Source: Rhizomys pruinosus (Eukaryota; Chordata; Mammalia; Rodentia; Spalacidae). Taken from it: a DNA stretch of 64,000 nt. The position numbers and the translations under genes were made by a program. The first letter of the stretch is position 1; every line of letters begins with the position of its first letter. Under the pieces are notes generated by a model, which was not told where the DNA came from, made no database searches, and saw only the letters and a list, made by a program, of their open reading frames with translations. Positions 10,851 to 22,589 of the stretch are shown piece by piece. Location: NCBI GenBank assembly GCA_009823505.1, contig VZQC01004706.1:1-64000 (forward strand). The letters run 5' to 3'.

Positions 10851-11218
10851 TTTTACAGACCTTTCACAAGGAAGCTTAGCTGAGTAGGGTCTTGGTCTTG
10901 CTGTGAGGGTATTCCTTTAACTGTTCAAGTACAAATCAGGAGGTCTCTCATTAATGGCTCTAATTTGCTTATCAAAGAGAGCCTCTCTTTCTTCACATGC
11001 CAAACTGTACATTCTTTCTTTCTGTCCCACTACTGTTTTTCTTTGTAGATTTCCATAATACTTACCAATAATCACCATGACACTAATTGCACATTAGGCT
11101 GTTTAGAAATTTCTCCTACCTAATAAGTTTGTCCATTACTTTTCAACTTATTCTCAGGCAAGTTTGCTATAGGGAAAACTTGGACCAGACTTTTTGAAAA
11201 AATATCCCAGTTGCTTTT

Positions 11219-11385
11219 TTTTTTTTTTTTTCTTTTTTGGTCTTTATCGAGGACAGGGTCTTCCTGTAGCCCCAGCTGTCCCTGGAACTCACATTGTAGA
11301 CAGGCTGGCCTTGAACTTTCACACAGATTCGCTGCCTCTGCCTCCCAAGTGCTAGGATTTAAAGGCGTGCGCCACCACGCCCGGC
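11219..11385 (-). mobile_element. B1 SINE, near full length, with target duplication
   Basis: It runs from a T-rich tail through 'gacagggtcttcctgtagcc' to 'gcgtgcgccaccacgcccgg'. The 13-bp direct repeat CCCAGTTGCTTTT flanks it (11206-11218 and 11386-11398). CpGs are retained in the head, so the copy looks fairly young. Confidence 0.95.
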
Positions 11386-11413
11386 CCCAGTTGCTTTTAA
11401 AGTCCATACTTCA

Positions 11414-11630
11414 GGGCTGGAGAGATGGCCTAGTGGTTAAGATCACCGACTGCTCTTGCAGAGGACCCGGGTTCAATCTCCAGCACCCACAAGGCAGCTG
11501 AGAACCATCTTCAACTCCAGTTCCAGGGGAATCCGACACCCTCTTCTGACCTCCACAGCACTGCACTACACGAATACACAAACCTCCATGCAGACATTCA
11601 TACACATAAAAAAATTAATAAATAAAATTA
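11414..11630 (+). mobile_element. B2 SINE, full length, with target duplication
   Basis: The head is 'gggctggagagatggcctag' and the body 'gaggacccgggttcaatctc'; the A-rich end is 'aattaataaataaaatta'. The flanking direct repeat AAAGTCCATNTTCA lies at 11399-11413 and about 11629-11643. It abuts the preceding B1's target copy. Confidence 0.95.
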
Positions 11631-11779
11631 AAGTCCATCTTCATTCTAGATCTATATTACTCTCAGCACTATTTACTCCTGGCTTGTACCAGAACAGCCT
11701 GTTAAGCTCTGCTTACACCATGCAATAGCTTTTCTAATCCAAAATCCCAATGTCATCCACATTGTTCCCAAACCCACAG

Positions 11780-12262
11780 TCGGAGTTTATTGTCATCTGA
11801 ATAGTCCTTTATACGCACATGGCCAACATCCACATCCTGTTCTCTCCCTGCAAGCTTCAAGTCTGTTCCCTGCCTGCAGGGAGACAGCCTCTAGGCTTAG
11901 TTCCTGGCAAGGATAGGGGAAGGGACCACAAGGGATTTTACCCAACAGAATAGAAAAACAAGGAAAGACGAGGACAGACATACAGACACAGACTCAGGGA
12001 AAGCCTGAATAGACTCAACTTTAATGTTGGAACTCAAGGCTTTTATATTAGCCCAGGCATGGGTTGAGACATATATACACACTTGGGAGCTAGGGCAGGT
12101 AATTGGGTCAAGGGAACCTCAGGCTAAAATCCAGATCAAAGTTCTTTGCTGATAGATCAAAGGACAGTCCAGACTTTCACAGGTCTCATAGAAACAGCAG
12201 GGGTAACTGTTCTTAAGTGCTTTCTGCTAAAAGAATACCTACAACCCACAAGATCAGCTTCT
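11780..12262 (-). mobile_element. ERV-type LTR (ends not defined)
   Basis: On the minus strand a TATA-like 'ctaatataaaag' (12040-12050) precedes an ATTAAA (12020-12025) and a U5-like tract with 'tgtctgtatgtctgtcctcg'. A second AATAAA lies on the minus strand near 11785. The layout is that of a class II-like LTR. I did not find terminal TG/CA with a duplication. Confidence 0.5.
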
Positions 12263-12297
12263 TCATAGAAATGGCCCATTCCCTGGTTACCAAATTC

Positions 12298-12640
12298 TAT
12301 ATTAGCTGTTCTCCTATTGCTGTGGTAAAACACTATGACCAAGGCAACTTATAGAAGGAATAGTTTATTTGGATTACAGTTCCAGTGGGAGAGCCCATCA
12401 TGATGGGAAAGTCATAGCAACACATCTTCAAACATGTAAAGAAAACAGAGAGTTCCAGACTGGAAGTGGGCAGGCCATATATTCTCCATGCGCACTTCCA
12501 GTGTTATACTTTCTCTAGCATGGTCGAACCTCCTAAAGGTGTCATGACCTTCACCAAGAAGAGCCATGAACTGGAACTAAGTGTCCAAACGTTTGAGAAT
12601 TATGGGGAACATTCATTCAAACCACCACAGGATGGTTCAC
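12298..12640 (-). mobile_element. Rodent hAT-type (URR1-like) repeat
   Basis: It shares 'ctattgctgtggtaaaacac', 'tatgaccaaggcaacttata' and 'gaaggaatagtttatttgg' with the 10.34 and 54.06 kb copies, and ends near 'cattcaaaccaccacagg'. A 102-codon frame (12466-12774) crosses it and is not a gene. Confidence 0.6.
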
Positions 12641-13851
12641 AGGGATTCTCATATTGCACCTGTGCCATTACCATTGAACAGTTTTCTTCATTTTTCTACA
12701 CCAGTCTCTTCTTTGCCCCAAGTTCTTTGAAACTTGCAACTAAAAATAGATGTAACTCTTGTATACTCCAGTAAATATTCTGCTTGATTTAAGTTCACTT
12801 TCAATTTACTTCTCCTTCTAGCAAATTTAACCATGATGCCTAAGATTAAAAGATTTCAGTGAGAAGCGGGAACAATTCTCACAGTCTATTTGAAACAGAC
12901 AGAGTAGATTTCTTTTGCATAATTTAAGACTGAGAATCTCAGAAACTACTTCACCTTTGCATGTATGTGTTGGTTGTTTGTTATTTCTATAATATTCAAT
13001 AATTCTTGCTATTTCTTACATCTCCCTTATGAGACAAGTATGACAATAGATGATCTGTTATGAACTGAATTCCTCTAGGTACCAGCCACTAGATTATCCA
13101 TTGAGTAAATAAAGCCAGGCTCTTTTTCAGACTTGCTCTTCTCAACCACTCTGTGATATTCTACACTGTCCAGAGATATCTATCACAACTATTACATGCT
13201 TCTCTCTGCACCACTTCTACTTTCATTTCTCTGCTATACTCTGGTGTCTTTGTCACCTTCCTTTTCAGGAATTAAATTAAGTTCCTCGTACTCCAACTGT
13301 AGGTCCCGTATTATTATATTTCTTTCCCCTAAGCAATATCATACCATATGCACAGCTTTAATTACCATCTGTGGGGGCCAAAATGTAATCTCAAAAACTA
13401 ACATATGCTGAAATCCTAAAACTCAGTACCTCAGAATGTGATGAATGTGATTCTATTCATAAATGTATGCTCTGAAGGAGTAATTAAGATAAAGTCATAT
13501 GGGTAGCTCTTAATCCGCTATCACAAATGATCCTGCAGAAACAGGGCAGTAAGATGTAAATAAGAACTGAAGAGAGTCCCCATGGAGGACTGGATGTGGA
13601 AGGGCTAAAATGCAGAAGAAACCCACCAAGCCCAACGCTTGATCTTAGAATTCTGACCTCAGCAACGAAAAGAAGATAATCTCCTTTCAGTCGTTGAAAG
13701 GCACATCGTGTAAGATAGCACTACAGCATCATTATGTATGTGAATTCAAGTTTATGTTTTTGAACCAATTCTCTTCTGATCTGCTTGTACGTTTGCAAGA
13801 AAGATGTCCTTGTGGACATATTCAGAACCACATTTGCAGAACCAGACTAAA
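12641..13851. other. No gene recognised
   Basis: Unique-looking AT-rich DNA. A 71-codon frame at 13196-13411 starts with a hydrophobic run but has no recognisable family. Confidence 0.45.
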
Positions 13852-13863
13852 GATCTCTCCAAT

Positions 13864-14093
13864 CGGGGCTAGAGAGATGGCCTAGTGGTTAAGAGTGCCA
13901 ACTGCTCTTGCAGAGGACCCAGGTTCGATACCCAGCACCCACATGGAGGCTGAGAACCGTCTTTAGCTCCAGTTCCAGGGAAATCCGATGCCCTCTTCTG
14001 ACCTCCGTGGCATTGCACGACATGGGTGAACAAACCTGCATTCAGACAGTACATTCATTACAGATAAAAATAAATAAAATAAAATAAAAAAAT
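13864..14093 (+). mobile_element. B2 SINE, full length, with target duplication
   Basis: It runs from 'ggggctagagagatggccta' to an (A)nTAAA tail. GATCTCTCCAAT flanks it exactly at 13852-13863 and 14094-14105. The body has the form without the extra segment seen at 37.1 and 55.6 kb. Confidence 0.95.
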
Positions 14094-14105
14094 GATCTCT
14101 CCAAT

Positions 14106-14606
14106 ACAAACCAACCAAATCCCAATATTCTCGCTTTCCCTCACACAGCTACAAGAAAGTTTCACACACTCATTTCTACTGCATTAGAACCAAATACTTC
14201 ATGAAGATCCCTCAAACTTGCCTTTAAATATTTGTTGATTCTCTCCATACTTTTCCATTTTTTAAAGTTAACTTAAGGTAGCATTTTTTTTCTCTTCTGT
14301 GTTCTAAAATACCTCCCTAACAGGAATACTTGAGCCTTTTCTTATTTTTTACAGTTCTTGCCACAACTATACTGCACAACTGATTCCTTTGCTCACTATT
14401 TCCACTATTTTTATCATAAAGATAACTAGCCATGTTGATGTGCCTAATGGTTTTGTTGTTGTTGGCATTTCTGCCATTCTAGGTCAGTTATTTGGGTTGT
14501 TTTCTCAGGTAACTAAATAAGTAAAAGGTGCAAAGTCTCAGACCAGCAGAGAGAAACAGTCAAACAAACTTTTTTTGAAAGATAAGGACTCACATCCATA
14601 TGTAAA
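14106..14606. other. No gene recognised
   Basis: AT-rich, no assignable gene or repeat. Confidence 0.45.
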
Positions 14607-14700
14607 AAACGTCACTCAGGAGGCAGAGGAAGGAGGATTTCTGTGAGTTCAAGGCCAGCTGAGGCTACAGGGAGACCCTTCCTCAAAAAGACCCCCCAAA
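14607..14700 (+). mobile_element. B1 SINE, 5'-truncated
   Basis: It holds 'actcaggaggcagaggaagg', 'tgtgagttcaaggccagctg' and 'gctacagggagaccc', ending in 'ctcaaaaagaccccccaaa'. Confidence 0.8.
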
Positions 14701-14706
14701 AGTCAC

Positions 14707-14769
14707 ATATACATACATACATACAAACATACATACATACATACATACATGCATACATACATTCATACC
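14707..14769. repeat. (CATA)n microsatellite
   Basis: About 15 CATA units with a few interruptions, next to the B1 tail. Confidence 0.95.
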
Positions 14770-15650
14770 AAAAGGCAAAGCTCTCTATGAGTGGAGATGG
14801 GACCCTAAAATCAAAATCTAATCCTCTCTTAGAATGTAGGTTTCATGTGTTTTAGTGGTTTCTCCTCTAGTTTTGAATTGGTCAGCTTAAACAAGGAAAT
14901 GGGTTCTGATAAGCCACAGCCCCAAGCTGTGTAGCCAGGGGTAGATGACTCTAAGCAGGTAAGTTGAGAGGGCCCTGTTAGTGTTAAAAATAAGGCCTTC
15001 CTGAAAAAGGTCAATGAGACAGAACTGTGCCATCTGTATGATTTTAAGTGACCCTGTTTGTTTATCAGAGATTTAGTGACCCTGTTTGTTTATCAGAGAT
15101 TTAGTAACCTGCAGTTTTACATCAATGAAAAATCAGTTTCCCCAAATTTTATTTAATAATGAGGATTTCTTCAGTAGTTTTCCTTTTCCCTCTTATTCTT
15201 GAGTCCCAGTCTCTCTTAAATTCTTGTTGATAGTTATAATCAGTTGATCCATAAGTACACATAGAGACAGTGGTATGTAGCAGTGGACAGGACAGACACA
15301 AAAGGAGAGCAAGTGTAAGCATTGAATGAAATGTCCAGTTACCAGCACCCTTGGCTGTGCATGTGTTGATTCAGCACACTGGCTTAGAACTGATTCTAGA
15401 AATTAATTTCTAGAGAACTTGCCTGACCCTTCAAGACCCTGAAAAATGTGGGCATGACTATTCTTTCCAAATTCAGTTCATTCCTATTCATTCACATTCA
15501 AACATGAAGGCTCTTTTCTAAACCTGATGCAGAATATACAAACTCTAGGTTTTAAGTCACCTTGAAGAGGAGTACTTATTTTCACAAGAGCAGGGTAGTT
15601 GTGGGTCTTACATCTCAGGCTTTAATGAACGAGAGTCAACATGCTAATAA
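14770..15650. other. No gene recognised; short tandem duplication
   Basis: Unique-looking DNA. A 29-bp unit containing 'gtgaccctgtttgtttatca' is tandemly duplicated at about 15048-15105. Confidence 0.5.
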
Positions 15651-15651
15651 T

Positions 15652-16020
15652 TTATCTTTCTCATTGCTGTGATGTGATGCCTGACAAAACAGCTTATAGA
15701 CTGAGGACCTTGTTTTGGTATACTGTTCCAGAGTACAGTACAACCTGGTGAGGAAGTCATCGTGGCAGGAGCTTAAAACAGTGGATCAATGTGAATCTGA
15801 AATCAGGAATCAGAGTATGAATATACTTGTGCTCAGCTGGAATTTCTCCTTTTACTCAGTCCAGGCCCTGGGCCCATGGTGGTATCACCAACATTTATGG
15901 TGAGCTTTTTCCTCTCAATTGACTCAGTGCAGAAACTTCCTCACAGACATGCCCAGAGGTTTGTTTCCATGGTGATTCTAAATCCCATCAAGTTGTTGAT
16001 TAAGATTAACCATTGAATTC
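15652..16020 (-). mobile_element. Rodent hAT/Charlie-type repeat
   Basis: It begins 'tcattgctgtgatgtgatgc' and ends 'cccatcaagttgttgattaa'. It shares its order and the 'cagaaacttcctcacaga' block with the copy at 47.27-47.62 kb. Confidence 0.5.
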
Positions 16021-16690
16021 AATGATGCAAGCCATTCTCCTGTATAAACAGCTGTCCCCTCTAGTAACATCTGTGTTTACAAACAGATGTGAGGCAAATG
16101 AGTCATTCTACTCTAGACCTTTCCACTAGCTCAATTCCACACTATTACTCCACTCTGATAAAAGTTATCAGCTTAATTTTTACTTACCCATCAGCCCTTG
16201 GATTACTTTCCACTTCAATTATGCTGAATTATACACTGACTGCACTATACACTCACAGTGGGACATTTATACACATCATCAGTTAACCAATGTCTATTTT
16301 CCTAGAAGTCTGAACAGCTCCATGTACACATAAGCCAAATGTTTTGTGGCACCAAGTGTATCCCTATGACTGGATTGGAAGCATTTAATGTTTGCTGAAT
16401 GAGAAAATGAATGAGGAATACACAAGAACTCCCCAGACCTCAAGGGACTTGTAGAATGGTTGGTAGTGGGGGACAACCCTGTCATTAAACAGCTTGTGTA
16501 ATTGCTCTGGAGGAGCCCAGCTGCTGTGGGAAGAGAGGTGAGAGAGACTCATCAGTCTGGCCTCTGTGAACTCCCTCTGTATGGGGAGCAAGGCTGGAAA
16601 AACAGGCTAAACACCCAGTTCAGTCCTCATGAAAAATTAACACAGGAAATGAGACATGAGAGTTAAGCCACTTCAAATAGGAGGGCTTTT
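16021..16690. other. No gene recognised
   Basis: Short overlapping frames only. No motif or repeat that I can name. Confidence 0.45.
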
Positions 16691-16972
16691 TGTTTTTTTG
16701 TTTTTTGTTTTTTTTTTAATTTAATTTTTATTGATGCTTTGTGCATTTCGTACATCATTTTCCAATTCAGATCAGGCATATTTCCCTTTCCCTCCCCCCC
16801 CACCCCCACCCCATCCCAGATCATGTATTCTGCCATAACTGTCCTGTAACTTTCAGGGTTTTTTTTTTCCATTTTTTAGCTATAAGTGATAATCCATGAG
16901 TACAAGCATCCTTCGTGCAAAACCAATCTGCAGACTGTTGTGCCCAAATCCCCACAGTCCCTTGTTTTTAAA
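16691..16972 (-). mobile_element. L1-type 3' segment, copy D (truncated)
   Basis: From the left: poly-T, 'tttattgatgctttgtgcat', 'ttccaattcagatcaggcat', a C-rich tract at 16785-16815, then 'gataatccatgagtacaagc' and 'gactgttgtgcccaaatcc'. This is the reverse of the 3' end of copy C (46.2-47.3 kb). It is truncated after about 280 bp. Confidence 0.75.
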
Positions 16973-17490
16973 GACATTTTTCCTCCTGGCCCTGAGTTCG
17001 CTAGCAGACTCTCTCATTCACCTTCTCCCAGAGGGGCTGGAACACACATGAGCTTTGAAATGGGGGTCTTTGTTTGCTCCCATGTTGAAGGGTCAGGAAT
17101 GGGAGAACAAAGGGAGAAGAAAACATAAAGAAGGCCAGGCCTTGGACAGAATAACTTACAGAGGAGAATGAAGGGACAGAGAATGATGGATGAGGGCAAG
17201 TGGAAATAAAATGATCTCTTATGATTAAATAGGAAAATGTTTTTCTCATGCAAACAAATCCAAGAAGATAGACACCTTGTTATTTCTTTACATTTTCTCT
17301 TGAGCATTTCAAAAGATCACAATTAAGCTTTTCTAACTAAAAAATTGTAAAATGTAAATTAAAAGGAAGCCATAGGGACCAGTGCATTAAGTCTTCTGGC
17401 TTGAGCCAATGGCCTTATTAAAAACAAAATGTGTGTACAATGCTTCAAAGACAACCCCCAGCCATAAGTTAAAACAAGGTTTCATAGTCT
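16973..17490. other. No gene recognised
   Basis: Frames of 60-97 codons occur on both strands at 16886-17307, mutually overlapping and without motifs. No repeat named. Confidence 0.45.
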
Positions 17491-17494
17491 CTTT

Positions 17495-17665
17495 GAAGAG
17501 ATGTCTCAACTTTAAGAGCACTTGCTGCTTGTTATTGCAGAGGACTTACATTTGGTTCCCAGTAACCATGCTGGGTGGCTCACAACCGTGGTATACTCCA
17601 GCTCCGCAAGGGATCTGGTCCCTGTTTCTGGCCTGTGATGACCTACCATGTGTCTACTACACCAT
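17495..17665 (+). mobile_element. Diverged B2/B3-type SINE
   Basis: 'agagcacttgctgcttgtta', 'ttgcagaggacttacatttg', 'gtaaccatgctgggtggctc' and 'ccctgtttctggcctgtg' follow the B2/B3 order with many changes. Confidence 0.5.
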
Positions 17666-17739
17666 AGACATTAGATATTTCTTTCCAAGAATGTAGGTTC
17701 AGTTATGAGATGAATTATGGTCTAGAAGTTGGCTTAGAG

Positions 17740-19400
17740 AAAGGGTTCTATACAGGGGGCGTTCTTCTATTATTCTACCAGACTTCCAAACTATAAGCCA
17801 CAAGGCTATAGTCATCAAAAACAGGGCCCTGGTACTGGTCACCAAAACACCGACCTGTCCTGACCATACATTAGGAAACAAAACCGAATTAAATCCAAAT
17901 CTTGAGGCACATAACAATTCAGAGCCGCGACCCCCTGATTCACTGTCTATTTGACTTTGAACGGGCGTGTCATAGAACACACACAAGTAGAAATTGACGG
18001 AAGCATGCATATCACAGGTGGAAGCTGGGTGAATGCGCGATCTACAACTTGGCACATTATCACCTACCACTTTGGTGCTTTAGAAAATGAAATTGAAACT
18101 CTCCTAACCCATGCATCACTCACTGTACATAGAAAATTCTAACTCACAGATGGATTAGATAGACCTGGTCTTCAACCATAGAAACCCGCCAGAACACTAC
18201 GTGGTATGGGTGAGTAGAAAAAGTTGGCAGCCAGACTACAAGACATAGGGCATAGGAAAAGGACTCCCTAAATCAGACACGGCAGCCTGTAAAGAATTAA
18301 GGTCGACACTATGACAAATTGGTACCTCATTAAAAAATCAAAAGGCAAGTTCATGTAATTAGCAGATCCAGAAAACATTACTTCTTAGGACAGTCGAGGA
18401 GAAACATTCCACAGTGGGAGAAACCCTTCACCACAGACACATCTAACAAAGGATTTGAACATTTCCTACGAATTATATAAACTTACTCACAGAAACAAGA
18501 AGTTCAAGAGAAAACAAAATAGACCCCAGCGTCACATAGACTGCGCTAGGATAATTAGACGCTGAACGAGCACACTCATCACAAGTTAATGAACTGTTTG
18601 GGACGTTGAGATAGGATGAGGAAATACATTATCTATAGGAGATTGTATCTGTGTCTGCTGTATTAATTAATTAAAGGGAAATCGTAAATTAAACAACATA
18701 AGAACCCTATCGATCTTTTTGAACGGTCCATTTGGGCTCAAGAGCACTTGTCTAGGATCGAAGTTATAAATCAATTGTGCGCACTTATAAGTTGCTTTGG
18801 AGTGGTTGGTGGTGGGTAAAGGATGACCACTACTCAAACTGTGGTAGTAGTGTAAAGAAGTGGTATTCACAACAAACGAGCCTACAGGAAAGGTTCAGTG
18901 TGGGTGAACACAGTTGCGGAGAAGCTACTGGTTCATTATGAACTTCGCCGACCTTGCTTTTCTAGTTCCATTACCTAGGCATACCACTCTTTCTTTCCCT
19001 AGGTCTGTTATTGTCACTCTTCTCTCACAAGCGACTCCATTCCTAGACTCTACCATCGAGATACATGAACTCATTGCTTATTCAGCTCTCTTCACACTAA
19101 GCAAGGAGCTGAACCAACCCACATGCCCCAACCATGAGTGGATAGAGAAAATGTGGTACAGTCTTAACACAATGGAGTTCTATGCAGTAGTAAAGAAAGA
19201 TGATATCATGAGCTTTGTAGGTAAATGGCTGGAGCTAGAAGATATGCTGAGTAAAGTAACACAGTCCCAGAAAAAAAAAGAAAAAAAACACGAATGGTAT
19301 CCCTCATCTGTGGATGCTAACACCAATTACATAATCATATGGCAAACTGAGCAACTGTCAATGTGATCTGAAAACAACTGTGGTCTTATATTGTGAATCC
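17740..19400 (+). mobile_element. L1 3' piece: ORF2 C-terminal remnant plus 3' end
   Basis: The 5' part follows the ORF2 C-terminal DNA pattern: 'aaactataagccacaaggct', 'atagtcatcaaaaacagg', 'tggtactggtcaccaaaaca', later 'gaagttcaagagaaaacaaa'. The 3' part follows the common L1 block 'gagtggatagagaaaatgtg', 'acaatggagttctatgcag', 'ctcatctgtggatgctaac', then an A-rich end at 19400-19435. A 150-codon frame at 18914-19366 lies in this block and is a chance opening. ORF2 here is riddled with stops and holds more CpG than I would expect of an old L1. Confidence 0.75.
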
Positions 19401-19652
19401 CTTAAAATAAATAATTAAAATAAATAAATAAGAGAAATGGTTCAATTTGTATAGTGCTTGCTGTGTAAGCATAACCCCCAAGTTTCAAACCCCACCAACT
19501 TAATTTTTAAAAATTAGTTTAAACAGGGTGTAGTGATGCACATCTGAAATCCCAGCCCTCTGGAGGAAGACACAAGGAAATCACGGCGGCTGCCTGGCCA
19601 GGCAGCATAACCAAATTGGTTAGCTTCTGATTCAGTAAGAAGCCCTGTCTGT

Positions 19653-19840
19653 AGGGGCTAGAGAGATGGCCAGGGACCAAGAACACTACCTGCTCTTCCA
19701 GAGGAACATGGGTTCAATGCCAAGTGCCCAAATGGTGAGTAAGAACCAGCCTTAACTGGCATCAACAGCAATGCACAACATGGATGTATTCAAATACATA
19801 CTGGTAATAAACTCATACACATATATAATAAAAAAAAAGA
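19653..19840 (+). mobile_element. B2 SINE nested in B4
   Basis: It begins 'ggggctagagagatggccag', then 'acctgctcttccagagg', and ends with an AATAAAC-type tail and A-run at 19827-19838. It splits a B4. Confidence 0.85.
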
Positions 19841-19969
19841 AACCTTGTCTCAGAAAATAAGACGGAGTGAGGAAGACTCCAAACTTCAACCTGACCTCCA
19901 TGTGTACATGATACAAACATGCAAAAACACTTGCATCCACAATGCACATGCCTGAACATGCACAGAGAT

Positions 19970-19972
<3 letters not shown>

Positions 19973-20012
<40 letters not shown>
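19973..20012. repeat. (CA)n microsatellite
   Basis: About 20 perfect CA units forming the B4 tail. Confidence 0.98.
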
Positions 20013-20014
<2 letters not shown>

Positions 20015-20114
20015 AAGAATGATTACATTGCCTCTCCTCTAAAATGGAAATATGTCTAACAAGAAGCCATACCTTCTGGGGAGATCTTCATCTCTTCATA
20101 TTCATTTGCATACT

Positions 20115-21080
20115 GAAGTATCTGACCCACACTCCCCTGTGAGTGCACTCTCTCACTCCCATCCTCTGGTTTCTGACTCACAGTCCCCTGTGCATGCACT
20201 CTCTCACTCCCATCCCGGGATTTCTGACCCACACTCCCCTGTGAGTGCACTCACTCACTCCCATCCTGGGATTTCTGGCCCACACTCCCCTGTGAGTGCA
20301 CTCACTCACTCCCATCCTAGAGTTTCTGACTCACACTCCCCTGTGAGTGCACTCACTCACTCCATCCTGGGTTCTGACCCACTACTCCCTTGAGTGTACT
20401 CTCTCACTCCCATCCTCTGGTTTTGCTCCACTCCCCTGTGAGTGCACACTCTCACAACCATCCTAAGATTTCTGGCCCACACTCCCCTGTGAGTGCACTC
20501 ACTCACTCCCATCCTAGGGTTTCTGACTCACACTCCCCTGTGAGTGGACTCACTCACTCCCATTCTAGAGTTTCTGACTCACACCCTATGAGTGCACTCA
20601 CTCACTCCCATCCCAGGGTTTCTTTCCTACATTCCCCTGTGAGTGCACCTCTCACCCCATCCTGGTTTCTGATTCTGGCCCACACTCCCCTGTGAGTGCA
20701 CTAACTCACTCCCTTCCTAGGGTTTCTGACTCACACTCCCCTGTGAGTGCACTCACTCACTCCCTTCCTAGGGTTTCTGGCCCACACTCCCCTGTGAGTG
20801 CACTCTCTCACTCCCATCCTCAGGTTTCTGACTCACACTCCCCTGTGAGTGCACTCTCTCACTCCCATCCTGTGGTTACTGACCCACACTCCCCTGTGAG
20901 TGCACTCTCTCACTCTCATCCTGTGGTTACTGACCCACACTCCCCTGTGAGTGCACTCTCTCACTCCCATCCTGTGGTTACTGACCCACACTCCCCTGTG
21001 AGTGCACTCTCTCACTCCCATCCTGTGGTTACTGACCCACTCTCCCCTGTGAGTGTACTCTCTCACTCCCATCCTCTGTT
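20115..21080. repeat. 51-bp minisatellite, about 19 units
   Basis: The unit has the landmarks 'cacactcccctgtgagtgca', 'ctctctcactcccatcct' and a variable 'gtggttactgacc' segment. It recurs every 51 bp from about 20130 to 21060. Units near 20340-20440 and 20640-20680 carry small deletions. The last five (20860-21060) share the 'tgtggttactgaccca' variant and are almost identical, so they expanded most recently. As 51 is a multiple of three, long frames (20052-20393, 20390-20695, 20692-21147 plus; 20833-21072 minus) are a by-product. Confidence 0.95.
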
Positions 21081-21224
21081 AAGAGGCTCTAAGCCTTTTC
21101 TGACTACTGATTTCCAGCATACTTGCCTAGGGCAAGTTCACAATTGACTGACACAGCCTTGTACTGCAGTTTTGTTTTTCTGGAGATCAAATTTTGATAA
21201 AAGTTCTGGAACTGGGTGTATTTT

Positions 21225-22585
21225 TTTCCATCACTTTTTTTCATTTTTTTAACAATAAAGTAAATATTTATGAGAACATAGCATCCTTCATGTAAACAAA
21301 TTTGCAAGCAGTTGTGCCCAAGCCCACACAGCCCAAGGGTCCAACCATCCAGATGGGGGGCTTGTATGTTCAAGTCAAAGTTGGAATTCACTGTGTTTCA
21401 CCATTCACCCAATTGCAGCCCTTACATTCTACCATGCCCCCTCTTCCTGCAAATGTTCCCTAGGCTTAGAAAAGGGTCACGGTAGACAAGAAGCAAAACA
21501 GTCTACTTTCTCTGGAGCTGTCATTTTGGACTCTGGTCATTCTGGCTATTTCCTTTCATCGGCTGACAGTTTGTCCAGGGAATAACATTTCAATCCTACT
21601 GAATTGTTATGGTTAGTTACTTTGGTATAGACACGATTTTGGATGGTATGTTAATCCATGAATTTTTTTCTTGTTAAATATGACAGGGTCTTATTGTGGC
21701 TTATACAATCTCCTAACCACTAGAGATGTAAGCTTATGGCATCAGCCATAGCGTTATTCCCTCTAAGGAGCAGAGCTCAATACGACATTAGATTTGGGAT
21801 ATACAGGCATATGGCTTGCACTGCTGCACAGTATTCCTTCCAGGGAGGTGAGGCGTGTACATGAGCTGACGAAGGAGTCTTGCTTGACTCAAGGAGCCAC
21901 CTAATATTTAGCTGTGTGAAAGTGGCCTTTTGTAAACACTCTTTGGTCATTGCCATGACCAACTGTATGCATTGTCAAGTGCGATCTCAATAAATCTTCT
22001 CCCATCTTACATCAGGTCTCTTGACATCAGGCCTTATCGCCTCTTCTTTGCAGGTATCCATTTACAGGTACTGAAGGGCTTTCTACCTTTTGGTGGGGGG
22101 GGGGCTTGGATCCCCTGGCCAACATCTCCATTGGTAGCAATAATCAATTGCTGATATCAGAGTTTCTGTATTAATATTTTTGCTTAAGTGCACAGCTTAG
22201 GAGTCTTTAGTATTATATTTGGTGTCTGAAAGAGAATAATCCTTTTCAATCAGTTCCTATGCCTCCATTAGTCAATTAAAGAACAAGTTTTACCAGTTTT
22301 ATAAGAAGATTTACCTCTATGACGGTCTGGCTCCAAAATTTCACTTAGTTAAGAGATGACCTCATCATCATGAATATTCCTCCTTGTTCTATGAAGAAGA
22401 GTTAAGAAAATCTCTCATATTAAACCTTTGCGGCATCTAGAATGTAAGTTTTGTTAGAACTCATTAAAAATAGTTGTTACAAGTAGGATCTACAAAGGGG
22501 TTTGATGTTTGTAGCAATCTGAAGCTTTTCTTCCTTCCTTTCAATGTTCATATGGGCAAACCTTTCTGCTGACACTTCTTGGTAC
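21225..22585 (-). mobile_element. L1-type 3' segment, copy A
   Basis: A T-rich left end, then 'gagaacatagcatccttcat', 'gcaagcagttgtgcccaagc', 'cttattgtggcttatacaat', 'ctcctaaccactagagatg' and 'gatatacaggcatatggctt'. The same blocks recur in the same order in copy B (25.1-26.3 kb) and, reversed, in copy C. Open frames of about 60-95 codons within it are chance. Confidence 0.75.
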
Positions 22586-22589
22586 ATCC

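Larger units (their letters stand above)
19510..20012 (+). mobile_element. B4/RSINE1-type SINE, interrupted by a B2
   Basis: The left part holds 'gatgcacatctgaaatccca' and 'agaagccctgtctgta'. After the B2 it resumes with 'accttgtctcagaaaataag', 'cttcaacctgacctcca' and a (CA)n tail. Confidence 0.65.

Noticed and set aside
14707..14769. CRISPR-like array
   Set aside because: It is a simple CATA microsatellite in a mammalian context, with no spacers.
18914..19366. 150-codon open frame with a Lys-rich end
   Set aside because: It overlaps the common L1 3' block (also present at 1-180), and the Lys run comes from an A-rich stretch.
20052..21147. Ser/His/Pro repeat protein from three chained frames
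   Set aside because: The frames are a consequence of a 51-bp unit without stops; indels break continuity.
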